In this document: positions 7,903-17,161 of the stretch, piece by piece | How positions within the stretch are numbered: position 1 is the first letter of the stretch | How the letters are laid out: each line of letters opens with the position of its first letter | Origin: an uncultured Desulfovibrio sp. | GTDB lineage: Bacteria; Desulfobacterota; Desulfovibrionia; Desulfovibrionales; Desulfovibrionaceae | Length of the DNA stretch: 64,000 nt | Reading direction: 5' to 3' | Assembly: GCA_934546745.1 (NCBI GenBank) | Contig: CAKTDV010000004.1 | Location: 62,001-126,000, forward strand | Translations under genes and position numbers: made by a program | The notes under the pieces: model-generated | The model's input: only the letters and a program-made list of their open reading frames with translations | What the model was told of the DNA's origin: nothing | Database searches by the model: none

Positions 7903-10900
7903 ATGAAACGACGCTTTTTCCCAATCATCCGCGCGATGGCGCTTGCGGCGGCGCTCTGCCTGCTGGCAGGCGTTCCCGCGGGGGCGCAACAGCCGATCCC
8001 GCCGGTTCTGGGTACCTCCCATCTCGCGCTGCTCCCCTATCTTGACGCCTTTATCGACACCTCAGACAGCATGGACATCGACGAGGTGGCCTCGCCGGAA
8101 AACGCGCATCGTTTCGCGCCGCTGAGGCTCCGTGCCCTGCCGCTGGCCAGCGGGGCCACCTGGCTACGGCTCGTCATCGCGCCTCTGCCGGAAGGCGGCA
8201 AGGTTGACAAGATCCTGCTGGACATGGGAGGCGACATTCCCGGATTGCCGGTTTTTTATACGGCGTCTGTCAATCCCCTGAGCAATACCCTGGAATGGCA
8301 GGAAAACGATCGATCCCGCGTACAGCTGCTGCCCGAAGCGGGCGCGGACGTCCAGACCTGCTATATCCGTCTGGACGGCCTTCCGGGCTTCTGGTTTTCT
8401 CCCACGCTGCGAACCCCGCAGGATGTCACAACGAACTGGGGCGGACTCGCCCATACCGGGGCCACGCTGTCGCTGGGCGTCGTCATGCTGCTCTGCCTGC
8501 TGCGCGGCTTCACTGAAAAGGGGCAGTGGCGCATCTGGACATCACTCTATGTCGCCGTCGCGCTGGCCCAGTCCATCCTCGGTATGCCCGCCATTGCCGA
8601 CGGGCGCATTCCCATGAACGAGGCGGCCGCCGCGCTGGCGCCGGGGCTCGCCCTCATGCTGCTGCCCCATGTGGCGCGGCACTTCATGGATACGCTGCGC
8701 GCCTCAAGGGCGCTGGACACGCAATACCTGCTGCTCAGCCTGCCGGGCGTCGCTCTGGCGCTGATACCGCTGCTGCCGGATTTTGCCTGGCTGACACGCT
8801 TTCTGCCATTGTGGCCCGCGGCAAGCCTTCTTTTTGTTCCCACGACGCTGGGCGCATGCCTCATGGGACTCGGCGGGGGAGCGCGGTTCCTGCTGGCCTG
8901 CCTGCTTCAGGCCTTTTCCGTAGGCGCCGCCTTCGCGGGCATGGATTTCGGCTATTCCTCCTCGGTGCTGGCTTCCCTGCCCTACTGGGGGGCGGCTCTG
9001 GGCGCGCTGCTCATTGCCGGGACAGCCGCGCCGCGCCGCAGACGCACTCCCGCGGACGACGATGCCACAGCCATCCCCGTAGCCCCTCCGGATGACGATT
9101 TTCTCTCCCTTGACATGCCCGCGCCGGAACACCCCGCCGCAAAGGAAGAGGAAAACGGCGACCACGACCTGATCCTCAATATTGCGGACTTCGGGATGCC
9201 CGCCCCGCCCGTCACGCCGCCGCCCCCCGCGCCCGCCGCGACGGACGGCAAAAGCTTCAACCTGCAACAGCTGCTGCGTGAGGCGCATGACGCTGTGGCC
9301 GCCGAGGCGGAACGCAAGAATATCGGCCTCTCCTGGTACATGCCGCCCAATCTTGGGCAGCTCTACGAGGGAGAAAGCGCCGGTCTTGCCACCGTGTTAC
9401 GCGCCCTGCTCAACAGTTCGGTGCGCGCCACCAGCCGGGGCGCCGTGCAATTCTCCGCCCGCCGCGTCCGCGAAAGCAACGATCCCGGACAGTTGCTGTT
9501 CAACGTCAATGACACGGGATCCGGGATGCCGCCCAACGGCCGATCCAGCGCGGCGCTGGCAAGAGCCGCCGATCTGGCGGGCACGCACGGCGGCTTTTTC
9601 GAAGCGGAATGCGGCCCACAGGGAGGCTCCGTCTCCTTTTCCCTGCATTTCCGTCCCGTGGAAGATGAGGATGCCAGCGCCGCCACGGCGGCACAGCGTC
9701 CCGCCATCATGATTGTGGCTCCCAACGTGGCAACCAGAAACGGTATTGCCGAAGCGCTGGCAGGTGTCTCCCGCACCCTGCGGCAGGCCAATTCGCTGGG
9801 CGGCGCCATTTCGCTGAATGTGCAACGCCCGGCCGCCGTGCTGATTGTCTGCGGTCAGGAGGCCGCGCCGTCGTCGCAGGGCCTTGTGGAGCGCTTCCGG
9901 GACGCGGCCAGCTCCCTGCCCACTTTCGGCGCTGTGGCCATTACCGACGACGACAGGCAGTGGGATATGCTGGCGGATGCCGGCTTTACGCACGCACTGC
10001 TTACGCCTCCCAACCCGGCGGCGCTGCGCGCCACGGTGGAGGAAATTCTTTCCGGCAAGCTGGATGAAGGCATCGCGGAACTGTCAGCCCCGGAACCGCT
10101 GCCGGCGCCAGCCCCCCCACCAAGACCCCAGACGAAAAAAGTCCCGGATCTGTTCGGCGCCCCCCCGTCGGCGCGTCCACTGCCTCCGCCGCCCGTTTCC
10201 GCAAAAACGGCGTCTCCCGCGCGAAAACCGGCTCCGCAACCGGAGCCCCCAGCCCGGCACCCCGAAAAACTCCACGACGAAGCCGCCCATATTGTCGCGG
10301 CGGAGGAGGCGCGTCTCCAGAAAAACCTGCATACGCCGCAATCCCCGACAGAATCTGTGCCCCCCGCGGAGTCCACACAGCGCCAGGCCTCCCTTCCCGT
10401 GCATGAGGAAAGCCCCGCGCCCGCTTCCGCCGCGACGCCGGCGAGGGAGCAGGATTCGCTGGACGACCTGCCCGACTTTGTGCGCAGCGAGGAGCCGGAA
10501 CGGCCCGAAGGCCACATCGCCCCCCCCTCTTCCCGCATTGAGGGGCCTTGGGTCACCTCCGATGGCGAAACCAGCGCATCACTGAAAAATGCCTGGAAAC
10601 AGCGGCCCCGCGCGGCAACGCCACAGCGCCGTCCCTCCGTGCCCTTTACGCCGTCGCCGCGCTTTGAAAGCGACGCCACGGACGTGGAAATAGGCGATCC
10701 CGTGCCCATGACGGCGCGGCCAAAAACACAGGCGGCGGCCCGTACCCGTCCGGCAACGGACGCGCGGCCCCTCCCCCAAACGCCTTCCGCGCCCCTGACG
10801 TCCAAAGAGGATGCGGCGGGAATCGATCCCCAGTACAGCGAAGCCAGAGCCGCCATGCTGCGCCGGGCCGACGCGCTGCTGCGGGAAACGCGGACCGCCT

Positions 10901-11106
10901 ATGCCGAAGGGCGGCCGCAGCATGTGGCCATGACCGCCACGGATATCGCCAGAGAAATGGAAACCTTTGGCATTCGCCACATTGCCCGCCTTGCCCGGAA
11001 CGTTGAGCGGGCAGGCAAGGCGGGCGACATGGAAGCCCTTGGCGACATCCTTCCCGTGCTGTACGATACCATGGAACGCCTTCATATTCAGCTGGATAAA
11101 CGCTGA
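7903..11106 (+). CDS. Large membrane hybrid-kinase-like protein with degenerate signalling domains
   Basis: This 1067-aa protein begins with a cleavable-looking signal peptide (to about 27) and a periplasmic sensor region. Seven or so membrane spans lie at about 180-375, a layout like 7TMR-DISM sensors. A GHKL ATPase domain at about 450-585 keeps an N-box-like ALLNSS and the G1 motif DTGSGM, but no phospho-accepting H-box is visible before it. A receiver-like domain (about 600-720) lacks the acidic pair and has Cys where the phospho-Asp should be (AVLIVCGQE). A long Pro/Ala-rich linker leads to a C-terminal helical bundle resembling Hpt but without its His. It may be a scaffold or ATP-sensing regulator. 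AAGGAAG precedes the chosen start. Confidence 0.6.
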   Translation: MKRRFFPIIRAMALAAALCLLAGVPAGAQQPIPPVLGTSHLALLPYLDAFIDTSDSMDIDEVASPENAHRFAPLRLRALPLASGATWLRLVIAPLPEGGKVDKILLDMGGDIPGLPVFYTASVNPLSNTLEWQENDRSRVQLLPEAGADVQTCYIRLDGLPGFWFSPTLRTPQDVTTNWGGLAHTGATLSLGVVMLLCLLRGFTEKGQWRIWTSLYVAVALAQSILGMPAIADGRIPMNEAAAALAPGLALMLLPHVARHFMDTLRASRALDTQYLLLSLPGVALALIPLLPDFAWLTRFLPLWPAASLLFVPTTLGACLMGLGGGARFLLACLLQAFSVGAAFAGMDFGYSSSVLASLPYWGAALGALLIAGTAAPRRRRTPADDDATAIPVAPPDDDFLSLDMPAPEHPAAKEEENGDHDLILNIADFGMPAPPVTPPPPAPAATDGKSFNLQQLLREAHDAVAAEAERKNIGLSWYMPPNLGQLYEGESAGLATVLRALLNSSVRATSRGAVQFSARRVRESNDPGQLLFNVNDTGSGMPPNGRSSAALARAADLAGTHGGFFEAECGPQGGSVSFSLHFRPVEDEDASAATAAQRPAIMIVAPNVATRNGIAEALAGVSRTLRQANSLGGAISLNVQRPAAVLIVCGQEAAPSSQGLVERFRDAASSLPTFGAVAITDDDRQWDMLADAGFTHALLTPPNPAALRATVEEILSGKLDEGIAELSAPEPLPAPAPPPRPQTKKVPDLFGAPPSARPLPPPPVSAKTASPARKPAPQPEPPARHPEKLHDEAAHIVAAEEARLQKNLHTPQSPTESVPPAESTQRQASLPVHEESPAPASAATPAREQDSLDDLPDFVRSEEPERPEGHIAPPSSRIEGPWVTSDGETSASLKNAWKQRPRAATPQRRPSVPFTPSPRFESDATDVEIGDPVPMTARPKTQAAARTRPATDARPLPQTPSAPLTSKEDAAGIDPQYSEARAAMLRRADALLRETRTAYAEGRPQHVAMTATDIAREMETFGIRHIARLARNVERAGKAGDMEALGDILPVLYDTMERLHIQLDKR

Positions 11107-11186
11107 TACGGCTTTCCGCATGTCCCCCAGGCACTCTTCAGGGAAAAAACACACAGCGATGCTGTCACAAAAACAAAGGAGATTCC

Positions 11187-11615
11187 ATGCCGTATTCCAA
11201 AGTTCTCGTACCTGCCGGCGGTAACAAAAATTTTATCGAACGCAGCCTGAAGGCGCTGGATCACGCCATCCCTCTCTGCTCCGGCGAAATCATTCTTCTG
11301 AACGTCACAGATCCACTGCCCGGCACCGTCGGCGGCGAAGCCCGTGAACAGCTGATGCGGAAAGAACGCGCCGCCGCCGAAGAGGCGCTGCGCCCGCTGG
11401 CGAACGCGATTGCCGAACAGGGCAAAAGCTGTCGGCTTATCGTGGAAAACGGTACCGTGGCCGATACCATCATCCGCGTTGCGCATGAACAGGAGGCCGA
11501 TATCATCGTCATGTTCACCGATGGACGCGACGACGTCAGCAGCCTGCTGATCGGTTCCAACACCGAACGTGTGCTGCGCAATACCGATACGCCGCTGCTG
11601 GCCATTCGCCGCTAG
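11187..11615 (+). CDS. Universal stress protein (UspA family)
   Basis: Single-domain UspA protein of 142 aa. It has the beta-alpha Rossmann-like pattern starting with SKVLVPAGG and a C-terminal G-x2-G/G-x9-GS-like nucleotide-binding segment (GRDDVSSLLIGS), ending in LLAIRR. Members bind ATP or act in stress tolerance. AAAGGAG precedes the start. It is probably monocistronic. Confidence 0.88.
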   Translation: MPYSKVLVPAGGNKNFIERSLKALDHAIPLCSGEIILLNVTDPLPGTVGGEAREQLMRKERAAAEEALRPLANAIAEQGKSCRLIVENGTVADTIIRVAHEQEADIIVMFTDGRDDVSSLLIGSNTERVLRNTDTPLLAIRR

Positions 11616-11724
11616 CGCGGTTTCACAGCGACCATGCGGCCGCTCTGGCGGGCGCGGGAGCGGCCCGCTTTTCAAAGTAACGCCGCTCCAGCTCTCCCCC
11701 GCCTGACGGCGCCCCCAAAGAGGC

Positions 11725-13155
11725 ATGCCTACGTTTCTGGATATTCAGGCAATCTGGCTGCTGCTTGCCCACGCGCTCTCCTGGTTCGGCGTTGCCCATG
11801 CCCTGCTGACCAAGAGAGATCCGCGTTCCGCCCTCGGCTGGACCACCGCCATGCTCTTTCTGCCGGTACTTGGCCTGCTGGCATACCTGCTGCTCGGTAT
11901 CAGCCGGGCGGAAAGCCGGGCGGCAAAACTGCTGCGCCGGGCCGCGCGGACGCAGCCGGACTATGCGCACCCCGCCCCGCCGCACAGGCACACAGGAACG
12001 CCGGAACAGGCCCTGCAACTGGAGCGCCTCGGCCGCAGGCTCGGCGGCCAGAGCCTCCAAGGCGGCAACAGCCTGCGCATGCTCCTCAACGGCGACATGG
12101 CCTACCCCGCCATGCTCAACGCCATCACCCAGGCACGGGATCATGTCTATCTGGCAACCTACATCTTCAGGGATGGGTTTGTCGGTCGCCGCTTTGCCAG
12201 CGCGCTGGCGGAAGCGGCGGCGCGCGGCGTGGATGTGCGCCTGCTGGTGGACGGCTTCGGCGGCTCGGCCTACACGCTGCGCAAGCCCTGGAAAAAACTC
12301 TCCGATCGCGGCGTCAAGATAGCCCGCTTTCTGCCGCTCCGCCTCTTTCCGCCCAATTTCAGCGTCAATCTCCGAAATCACCGCAAGGTGCTCGTCTGCG
12401 ACAGCATCGGTTTCACCGGCGGCATGAACATTGCCGACAACCATCTGACACGCGGACGGCGCGGCGATGTCCGGGATGTCCATTTCCGCTGCGCGGGCCC
12501 CATCGTGCGGCAGTTGCGGCGTGCCTTCATGCTGGACTGGGGCTTTGCCACAGGCCATTACGACCCCCTTCCCCAGTACCCGGACAGTGCCGCGCGCACC
12601 GAAAACGACTGCCTGTGCCGCGTCATCCTTGACGGGCCTGGATCTGAGGCGGATACGCTCAACGATCTTTTCTGTGGAGCCATCAACTGCGCGCGCCGCA
12701 GCGTGCGTATCATGACGCCGTATTTTCTGCCCTCGCATGACATCATGAGCAGCCTTCGCAGCGCCGCCCTGCGGGGCGTTGACGTGCGCATCGTCCTCCC
12801 TGGATACAATAATCTTCCCTATGTTCACTGGGCATCGTTCCGCCTGCTGCCGACGCTCCTTGATTCGGGCATCCGCATCTGGCATCAGCCTCCCCCCTTT
12901 GTCCACAGCAAACTGCTGGCCATCGACGGCTACTATGCCCAGATAGGGTCGGCCAACCTTGACGCCCGCAGCCTGCGGCTCAATTTCGAGCTGAATATGG
13001 AAGTCTTTGATCGAACCTTCCATGACCGCGTGGCTGTCCACATTGACAGCGCCATCGCCGAGGGCGTGGAACTTTCCTCCGAAAGCCTGCGCGCCCGCTC
13101 CCTGCCCAGCAAACTTCGCGACGCCGCCTGCTGGATTTTTTCCCCGTATCTTTAA
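11725..13155 (+). CDS. cls: Cardiolipin synthase, phospholipase D family
   Basis: The 476-aa membrane enzyme makes cardiolipin from phosphatidylglycerol. Two N-terminal membrane segments include the family's PLDNF-like region (RSALGWTTAMLFLP). Two PLD motifs follow: NHRKVLVCDSIGFTGG near residue 215 and HSKLLAIDGYYAQIGSAN near residue 395, both with the H-x-K-x4-D core. Start at 11725 follows AAAGAGG. Confidence 0.92.
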   Translation: MPTFLDIQAIWLLLAHALSWFGVAHALLTKRDPRSALGWTTAMLFLPVLGLLAYLLLGISRAESRAAKLLRRAARTQPDYAHPAPPHRHTGTPEQALQLERLGRRLGGQSLQGGNSLRMLLNGDMAYPAMLNAITQARDHVYLATYIFRDGFVGRRFASALAEAAARGVDVRLLVDGFGGSAYTLRKPWKKLSDRGVKIARFLPLRLFPPNFSVNLRNHRKVLVCDSIGFTGGMNIADNHLTRGRRGDVRDVHFRCAGPIVRQLRRAFMLDWGFATGHYDPLPQYPDSAARTENDCLCRVILDGPGSEADTLNDLFCGAINCARRSVRIMTPYFLPSHDIMSSLRSAALRGVDVRIVLPGYNNLPYVHWASFRLLPTLLDSGIRIWHQPPPFVHSKLLAIDGYYAQIGSANLDARSLRLNFELNMEVFDRTFHDRVAVHIDSAIAEGVELSSESLRARSLPSKLRDAACWIFSPYL

Positions 13156-13237
13156 AACGTCATGCTATCCGTTACGGAGTACGTTGCTCCCGCATTTTTC
13201 CACACGCGGAACGTACCGGCGCCACAAGCAGAACAAC

Positions 13238-14533
13238 ATGAAATTTCTCTTCATACACAACCGTTTCCCCGCCCAGTTCAGGCATATCATAGACGTTCTT
13301 GTCAAGGAGGGACACGAAATCGTCTTTCTATGCCAGTACAAACGGGAAGACATGTCTTCCGAAGGGGTACGGCTCATTCCCGTTCCCCGGTACCCAGCCT
13401 CTGAAAAGGGCAAGTCCCAATCACACAGCGTCTCCAGACAACTCTTCCATACCGGGGAGGCCTATGGAAAAAAGATGCTGGATCTTGCCAAAAACGGCTT
13501 TGTCCCGGATGTCGTCTACGCCCATCCCGGCTGGGGAGGAAGCCTGTATGTTCCCGATGTTTTTCCTGACGCCGCGTATGTCATCTATGGCGAATGGTTC
13601 TATACCAAGGGGGAAAACTATCATTTTTTCGCAAAAGAAAAAAAGAGCCCCGTGGCTTTCGCCGCAAACCGCCACAGGAACCTCTACCAATTGGATGCGC
13701 TCAGGGAGTGCGACGCCGTCATTTCCCCCACGGCGTGGCAGATGTCCCAATATCCGACGGAATATGCCGCCAAATTCCATGTGATCCACGACGGCATCGA
13801 TACGGATTTCTTTTCGCCGCCGCCCGCGGGAAAGCGCGGCGAGGCCAGCACGGTACAGGGAGTTCCCCTTGCCGGTTTTCCAGAGATCGTGACCTATGCG
13901 ACACGCGGCATGGAACCCTACCGGGGTTTTCCCCAGTTCTTCCAGAGTCTTCCCCGTATTCTGGCCGAACGACCCCACTGCCATATCGTGATAATGGCGA
14001 ATGACGAGGTTCATTACAGCGCACCACGAGCGGACGGGAAATCATGGGGGGAAGCCATGAGGGAGAGTGTTCCCGTTGATCCGGAACGGGTACACTTCCT
14101 GAAGTTCGGCTCCTACGAGGAATACCGCACGGTGCTGCGCTCTTCGACAGTGCATGTGTACCTCACCGCCCCTTTCGTACTGTCCTGGTCTTTACTGGAA
14201 GCCATGAGCTGCGGCTGCTGCGTCGTCGCTTCGTCAACGCCTCCCGTGCGCGAGGTCATCACGCACGGAGACAACGGCTTTCTGGCCCCTTTCTGGAAGA
14301 GCGAGACGCTCGCGCAAACGATTATCCATGCTCTGGAACACAGGAAGGCCCTGGAAAGGATACGCATAAACGCCCGGCAAACCATAGTGCGCCGTTTTGA
14401 TCTGCGCACCCTCCTTCCGGCGCATCTCTCCCTGCTCATGGAGGCGGCGCGGCGGAGGCACTGGCTGCGCGGGGCACACGAAGACGGCGTTCCACCCCTC
14501 ATGGAGGAAAGCCCTTTGGCAGACAAGCCATAG
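13238..14533 (+). CDS. Glycosyltransferase family 4-type protein
   Basis: This 431-aa cytoplasmic GT-B enzyme has an N-terminal Rossmann half beginning KFLFIHNRFPAQF and a C-terminal nucleotide-sugar half. The donor-site pattern is near residues 325-335 (SLLEAMSCGCCVVASSTPPVREV, where Glu follows the Ser-Leu-Leu). Sugar donor and acceptor cannot be deduced. The start at 13238 is preferred over the in-frame upstream ATG at 13007, which lies inside the cls frame. Confidence 0.85.
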   Translation: MKFLFIHNRFPAQFRHIIDVLVKEGHEIVFLCQYKREDMSSEGVRLIPVPRYPASEKGKSQSHSVSRQLFHTGEAYGKKMLDLAKNGFVPDVVYAHPGWGGSLYVPDVFPDAAYVIYGEWFYTKGENYHFFAKEKKSPVAFAANRHRNLYQLDALRECDAVISPTAWQMSQYPTEYAAKFHVIHDGIDTDFFSPPPAGKRGEASTVQGVPLAGFPEIVTYATRGMEPYRGFPQFFQSLPRILAERPHCHIVIMANDEVHYSAPRADGKSWGEAMRESVPVDPERVHFLKFGSYEEYRTVLRSSTVHVYLTAPFVLSWSLLEAMSCGCCVVASSTPPVREVITHGDNGFLAPFWKSETLAQTIIHALEHRKALERIRINARQTIVRRFDLRTLLPAHLSLLMEAARRRHWLRGAHEDGVPPLMEESPLADKP

Positions 14534-14540
14534 CAAAAAA

Positions 14541-14570
14541 GAGCGTCCGCCGTTTTCCGGCGGGACGCTC
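14541..14570. terminator. Bidirectional terminator between glycosyltransferase and RTX-like gene
   Basis: A strong 12-bp stem (GAGCGTCC-GCCG with its complement) and a TTTT loop sit between two convergent genes. A run of six A on the left gives a T-tract for leftward transcripts; TTT follows on the right. Confidence 0.75.
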
Positions 14571-14597
14571 TTTCGCTGTCTTCTGTGTCAGGCGGGA

Positions 14598-16412
14598 TTA
14601 CTCGGGCCTGAACATATCGAGCGTGCTTTTCTCCACCGAAGGCAGGACGCGGTGCGCGGTGGAAAGATCCTTCCAGAAGACTTCTTTGGCCTCCTGACGG
14701 GACTGCGGCGGCAGCGCCCCAAGATCAAGCATGTCTTCACGCTGGCCGCCCTGGTTATCCACGACAAGGACGTGACCGCCCCTGAGCGACGCGTTGCCCT
14801 CAAGCCTTCCCACGCCGATCAGGGCGCTTCCCTCTCCGGCATCCAGCGTGGCGTTGTCGCCCATGCGTTCCACAAGGACGGTTTTGTCACCGTACCCCAG
14901 CTTCACCACGGCATTGCCAAGCAACGCGCCAATGCCAAGGCTGGAAGAATAGATGTCGCCCGTTGTCAGCACCGCATTGCCGGAAATTTCCTTGAACGAG
15001 GCATTCAGACTGCTTCCGTTTCCGATACTGAGGTGGGCGTTCTCCGTCAGTACGCCCACCCGGAGATAGGTATGGCCGCCGCCAATGGCGACCGTGGCGT
15101 CCCCGGAAATCTCGCCAAAGGAGAACGCATACGCCCCTTCCGCGGTTGTCAGGGAACTCTTCCCCGTAAGGGTCCCGATATTCAGCAGTGCCATTTGCGC
15201 GTCAATGTCTATCCTGGAGTTCTTCACATAGTTGGCAAAGAAATTGATGCCCGCGCCCTTTCCGGAAAGCTCAATCGTGCTGTTCACAATGTCGCCGAAC
15301 ATGAGATTATAGCCGTAGCCAGAGGCGATAAAAGAGCTGTCCACAAGCGAGCCTATGCTCAGCTTGGCGGCGGCATTGCCGTAAGCGTCATGAGAGCGAT
15401 AGCTGTCAAGAGAAATACGGCTGCCATTGGTGACCGCGCCCAGCATGACATCATGCGCGCCCTTGCCAAGGGCAAGGGAGGAATTATCCAGATTTAATGC
15501 GCCGACTACCACCGTCCCATCGTCAGCTGTCTGAACTCGGTTTCGAGGCCGTACAAGACTAGCCCCCCCAGAGGAAAGAGTGCTTCCGGTGGCTTTATCC
15601 AGATACAGCTCGTTATTCCCAGCACCAAGGTGTATGGTCGAGTTCGTTATTTCACCGCCGACAAGCTTATCATTTCCGTTTCCTGTCAATATCTTTACAT
15701 CTTTCATATTTTCAGCAAGGAGAATGGTATCATCTCCATCACCTGTGGAAATAGTAGCGTTGTCAGCCCAGTTGAAAATCAGATTATTCCCATTTCCGGT
15801 ATGTACATCACCAGTAACATTGATAATAATAGAATCGGCATCGCTCCTGAGGAGATTGCCGCTTTCCTCAGTGTAGCTCCCGTCAGAGGAAAAAGAGCGC
15901 GTTGCATCAAATTCCTTATAATAAATCAGCGTGCGGCCATCTTCCATTTGCTGAATCCATACGCTGTCCACAAAGGAGATATCCAGTTTCCCGGAGGAGC
16001 TTGTAATGCTAGCGGAATAACCGAGAACCTTCGAGGTATCCAGTTCGCCGGACTCCAGCAAAGCGCTTTCACTGGCTTCCGTGTGTCGGTCTATGTCAAC
16101 AGAAATACCGGATGCAGATGTGCCGTGCATATAATTACCGCTAGCAAGCAATCCTGATACTAAATCAAAATCTCCAAAATATTCCACAAGTTGTCTGCCT
16201 GTAAGGGCCATGGAATTCAATTCTTCCTGCGAAGGTTGGCGGGAATTAGAAAGTTTGGCTCCTGTTTCTGAAATTGTTGCCGTGTCTTTGGCTGAGGCTG
16301 TGCCAGAGGCTGTTTTTTTTCCAGGAAAAGATATGGGAGAGAGTTCTTCCATCTTCTTTGCAATGGCGGAGAGCATGTCATCGCTCAAAGGTTCTATAGC
16401 CAAGAGTTCCAT
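14598..16412 (-). CDS. RTX/beta-helix-like repeat protein, probably exported
   Basis: The 604-aa acidic protein has no Sec signal peptide. From about residue 215 it consists of repeats of about 21 residues, such as GNGNNLIF, STGDGDDTILLAEN and TGNGNDKLVGG. The first ones match the Ca-binding RTX nonapeptide (GGxGxDxLx); later units are Gly/Asn/Ala-rich (GNAxLxxGxG) and probably form a parallel beta-roll or beta-helix. Such proteins usually leave by type I secretion and act as adhesins, lipases or toxins, but no catalytic domain is visible. AAAGGAG precedes the start. The gene opposes its neighbours and no type I exporter lies nearby. Confidence 0.65.
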   Translation of the reverse strand: MELLAIEPLSDDMLSAIAKKMEELSPISFPGKKTASGTASAKDTATISETGAKLSNSRQPSQEELNSMALTGRQLVEYFGDFDLVSGLLASGNYMHGTSASGISVDIDRHTEASESALLESGELDTSKVLGYSASITSSSGKLDISFVDSVWIQQMEDGRTLIYYKEFDATRSFSSDGSYTEESGNLLRSDADSIIINVTGDVHTGNGNNLIFNWADNATISTGDGDDTILLAENMKDVKILTGNGNDKLVGGEITNSTIHLGAGNNELYLDKATGSTLSSGGASLVRPRNRVQTADDGTVVVGALNLDNSSLALGKGAHDVMLGAVTNGSRISLDSYRSHDAYGNAAAKLSIGSLVDSSFIASGYGYNLMFGDIVNSTIELSGKGAGINFFANYVKNSRIDIDAQMALLNIGTLTGKSSLTTAEGAYAFSFGEISGDATVAIGGGHTYLRVGVLTENAHLSIGNGSSLNASFKEISGNAVLTTGDIYSSSLGIGALLGNAVVKLGYGDKTVLVERMGDNATLDAGEGSALIGVGRLEGNASLRGGHVLVVDNQGGQREDMLDLGALPPQSRQEAKEVFWKDLSTAHRVLPSVEKSTLDMFRPE

Positions 16413-16774
16413 AGCCTACTCCTTTACAGAAAATATGCCTAGTAAAATTTTTCTCCATCTACAGGAAGAAAATTTTGTTGTCAACGAAAAAGCGCCGCAA
16501 ACGTGTGATGGCACGTTACATACGGGGAGAGATAGCGAAAAAATGAAAACATAGTAAAACAGTATGTTTTGCCAAGAGAACATCTTCCAGTGCATCTTGC
16601 TTTGAAGTTTTTCAATTTTTCCTTGTGGTTGGGATCTAGCGTCCACTCTCGCGGCCCCAAAGGCCATGTCAACCGTCGCGGATGGCACCGCTTTGCGTTT
16701 GACTTGACCCGCTCCGGCTCCTCTCCTATCTGTGGGAAAATGTCGTACAACCACAGCGTCCGGGGGATAATGCC
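16413..16774. other. Intergenic region between divergent genes
   Basis: This stretch of 362 bases lacks a convincing gene. The left 150 bases are AT-rich and should hold the promoter of the leftward RTX-like gene. The right part becomes GC-rich and leads to a small rightward ORF. No clear repeat or structured RNA was seen. Confidence 0.4.
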
Positions 16775-16999
16775 ATGCAATTCTACAGCCCCGCCACCCA
16801 GACGGCGGAAATCGCCCAGAAGACAAGCTGGGGCCTTATTGATCCTGTCACCTATACGCCATCCATCTTCTGCGACGCTCTGGCGGGTATCCCCGAAGCC
16901 GACGCCAAGTCAGGAGCCGCCAACGATATGGCCAGTCTGTTCCGCGGCGTCGCCAACAATATGTCGGGGCAGGGGATTGCCGTCAGCGAGGCCGTCTAG
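16775..16999 (+). CDS. Small hypothetical protein
   Basis: A 74-aa soluble protein with no recognised domain. It ends in a Gly/Ala/Ser-rich segment (MSGQGIAVSEAV). A GGGGGAT stretch precedes the start. The following gene runs the same way after 162 bp. Codon use looks like the chromosomal neighbours, which supports it only modestly. Confidence 0.4.
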   Translation: MQFYSPATQTAEIAQKTSWGLIDPVTYTPSIFCDALAGIPEADAKSGAANDMASLFRGVANNMSGQGIAVSEAV

Positions 17000-17161
17000 C
17001 CGCGCGTTTTTCCCGGAACATCACGCTTGCGAGGCGGGAACCGGGGTGCTAGAAGTCTTCTCTGGCAATTACCGCCCGCAGGCGCCGGGACCGGGGCGGC
17101 GATACCCGCACGTCTTGCGTACCGGGGTGTTACCCGGCTTTTTTGATGGAATGGCATCAGG

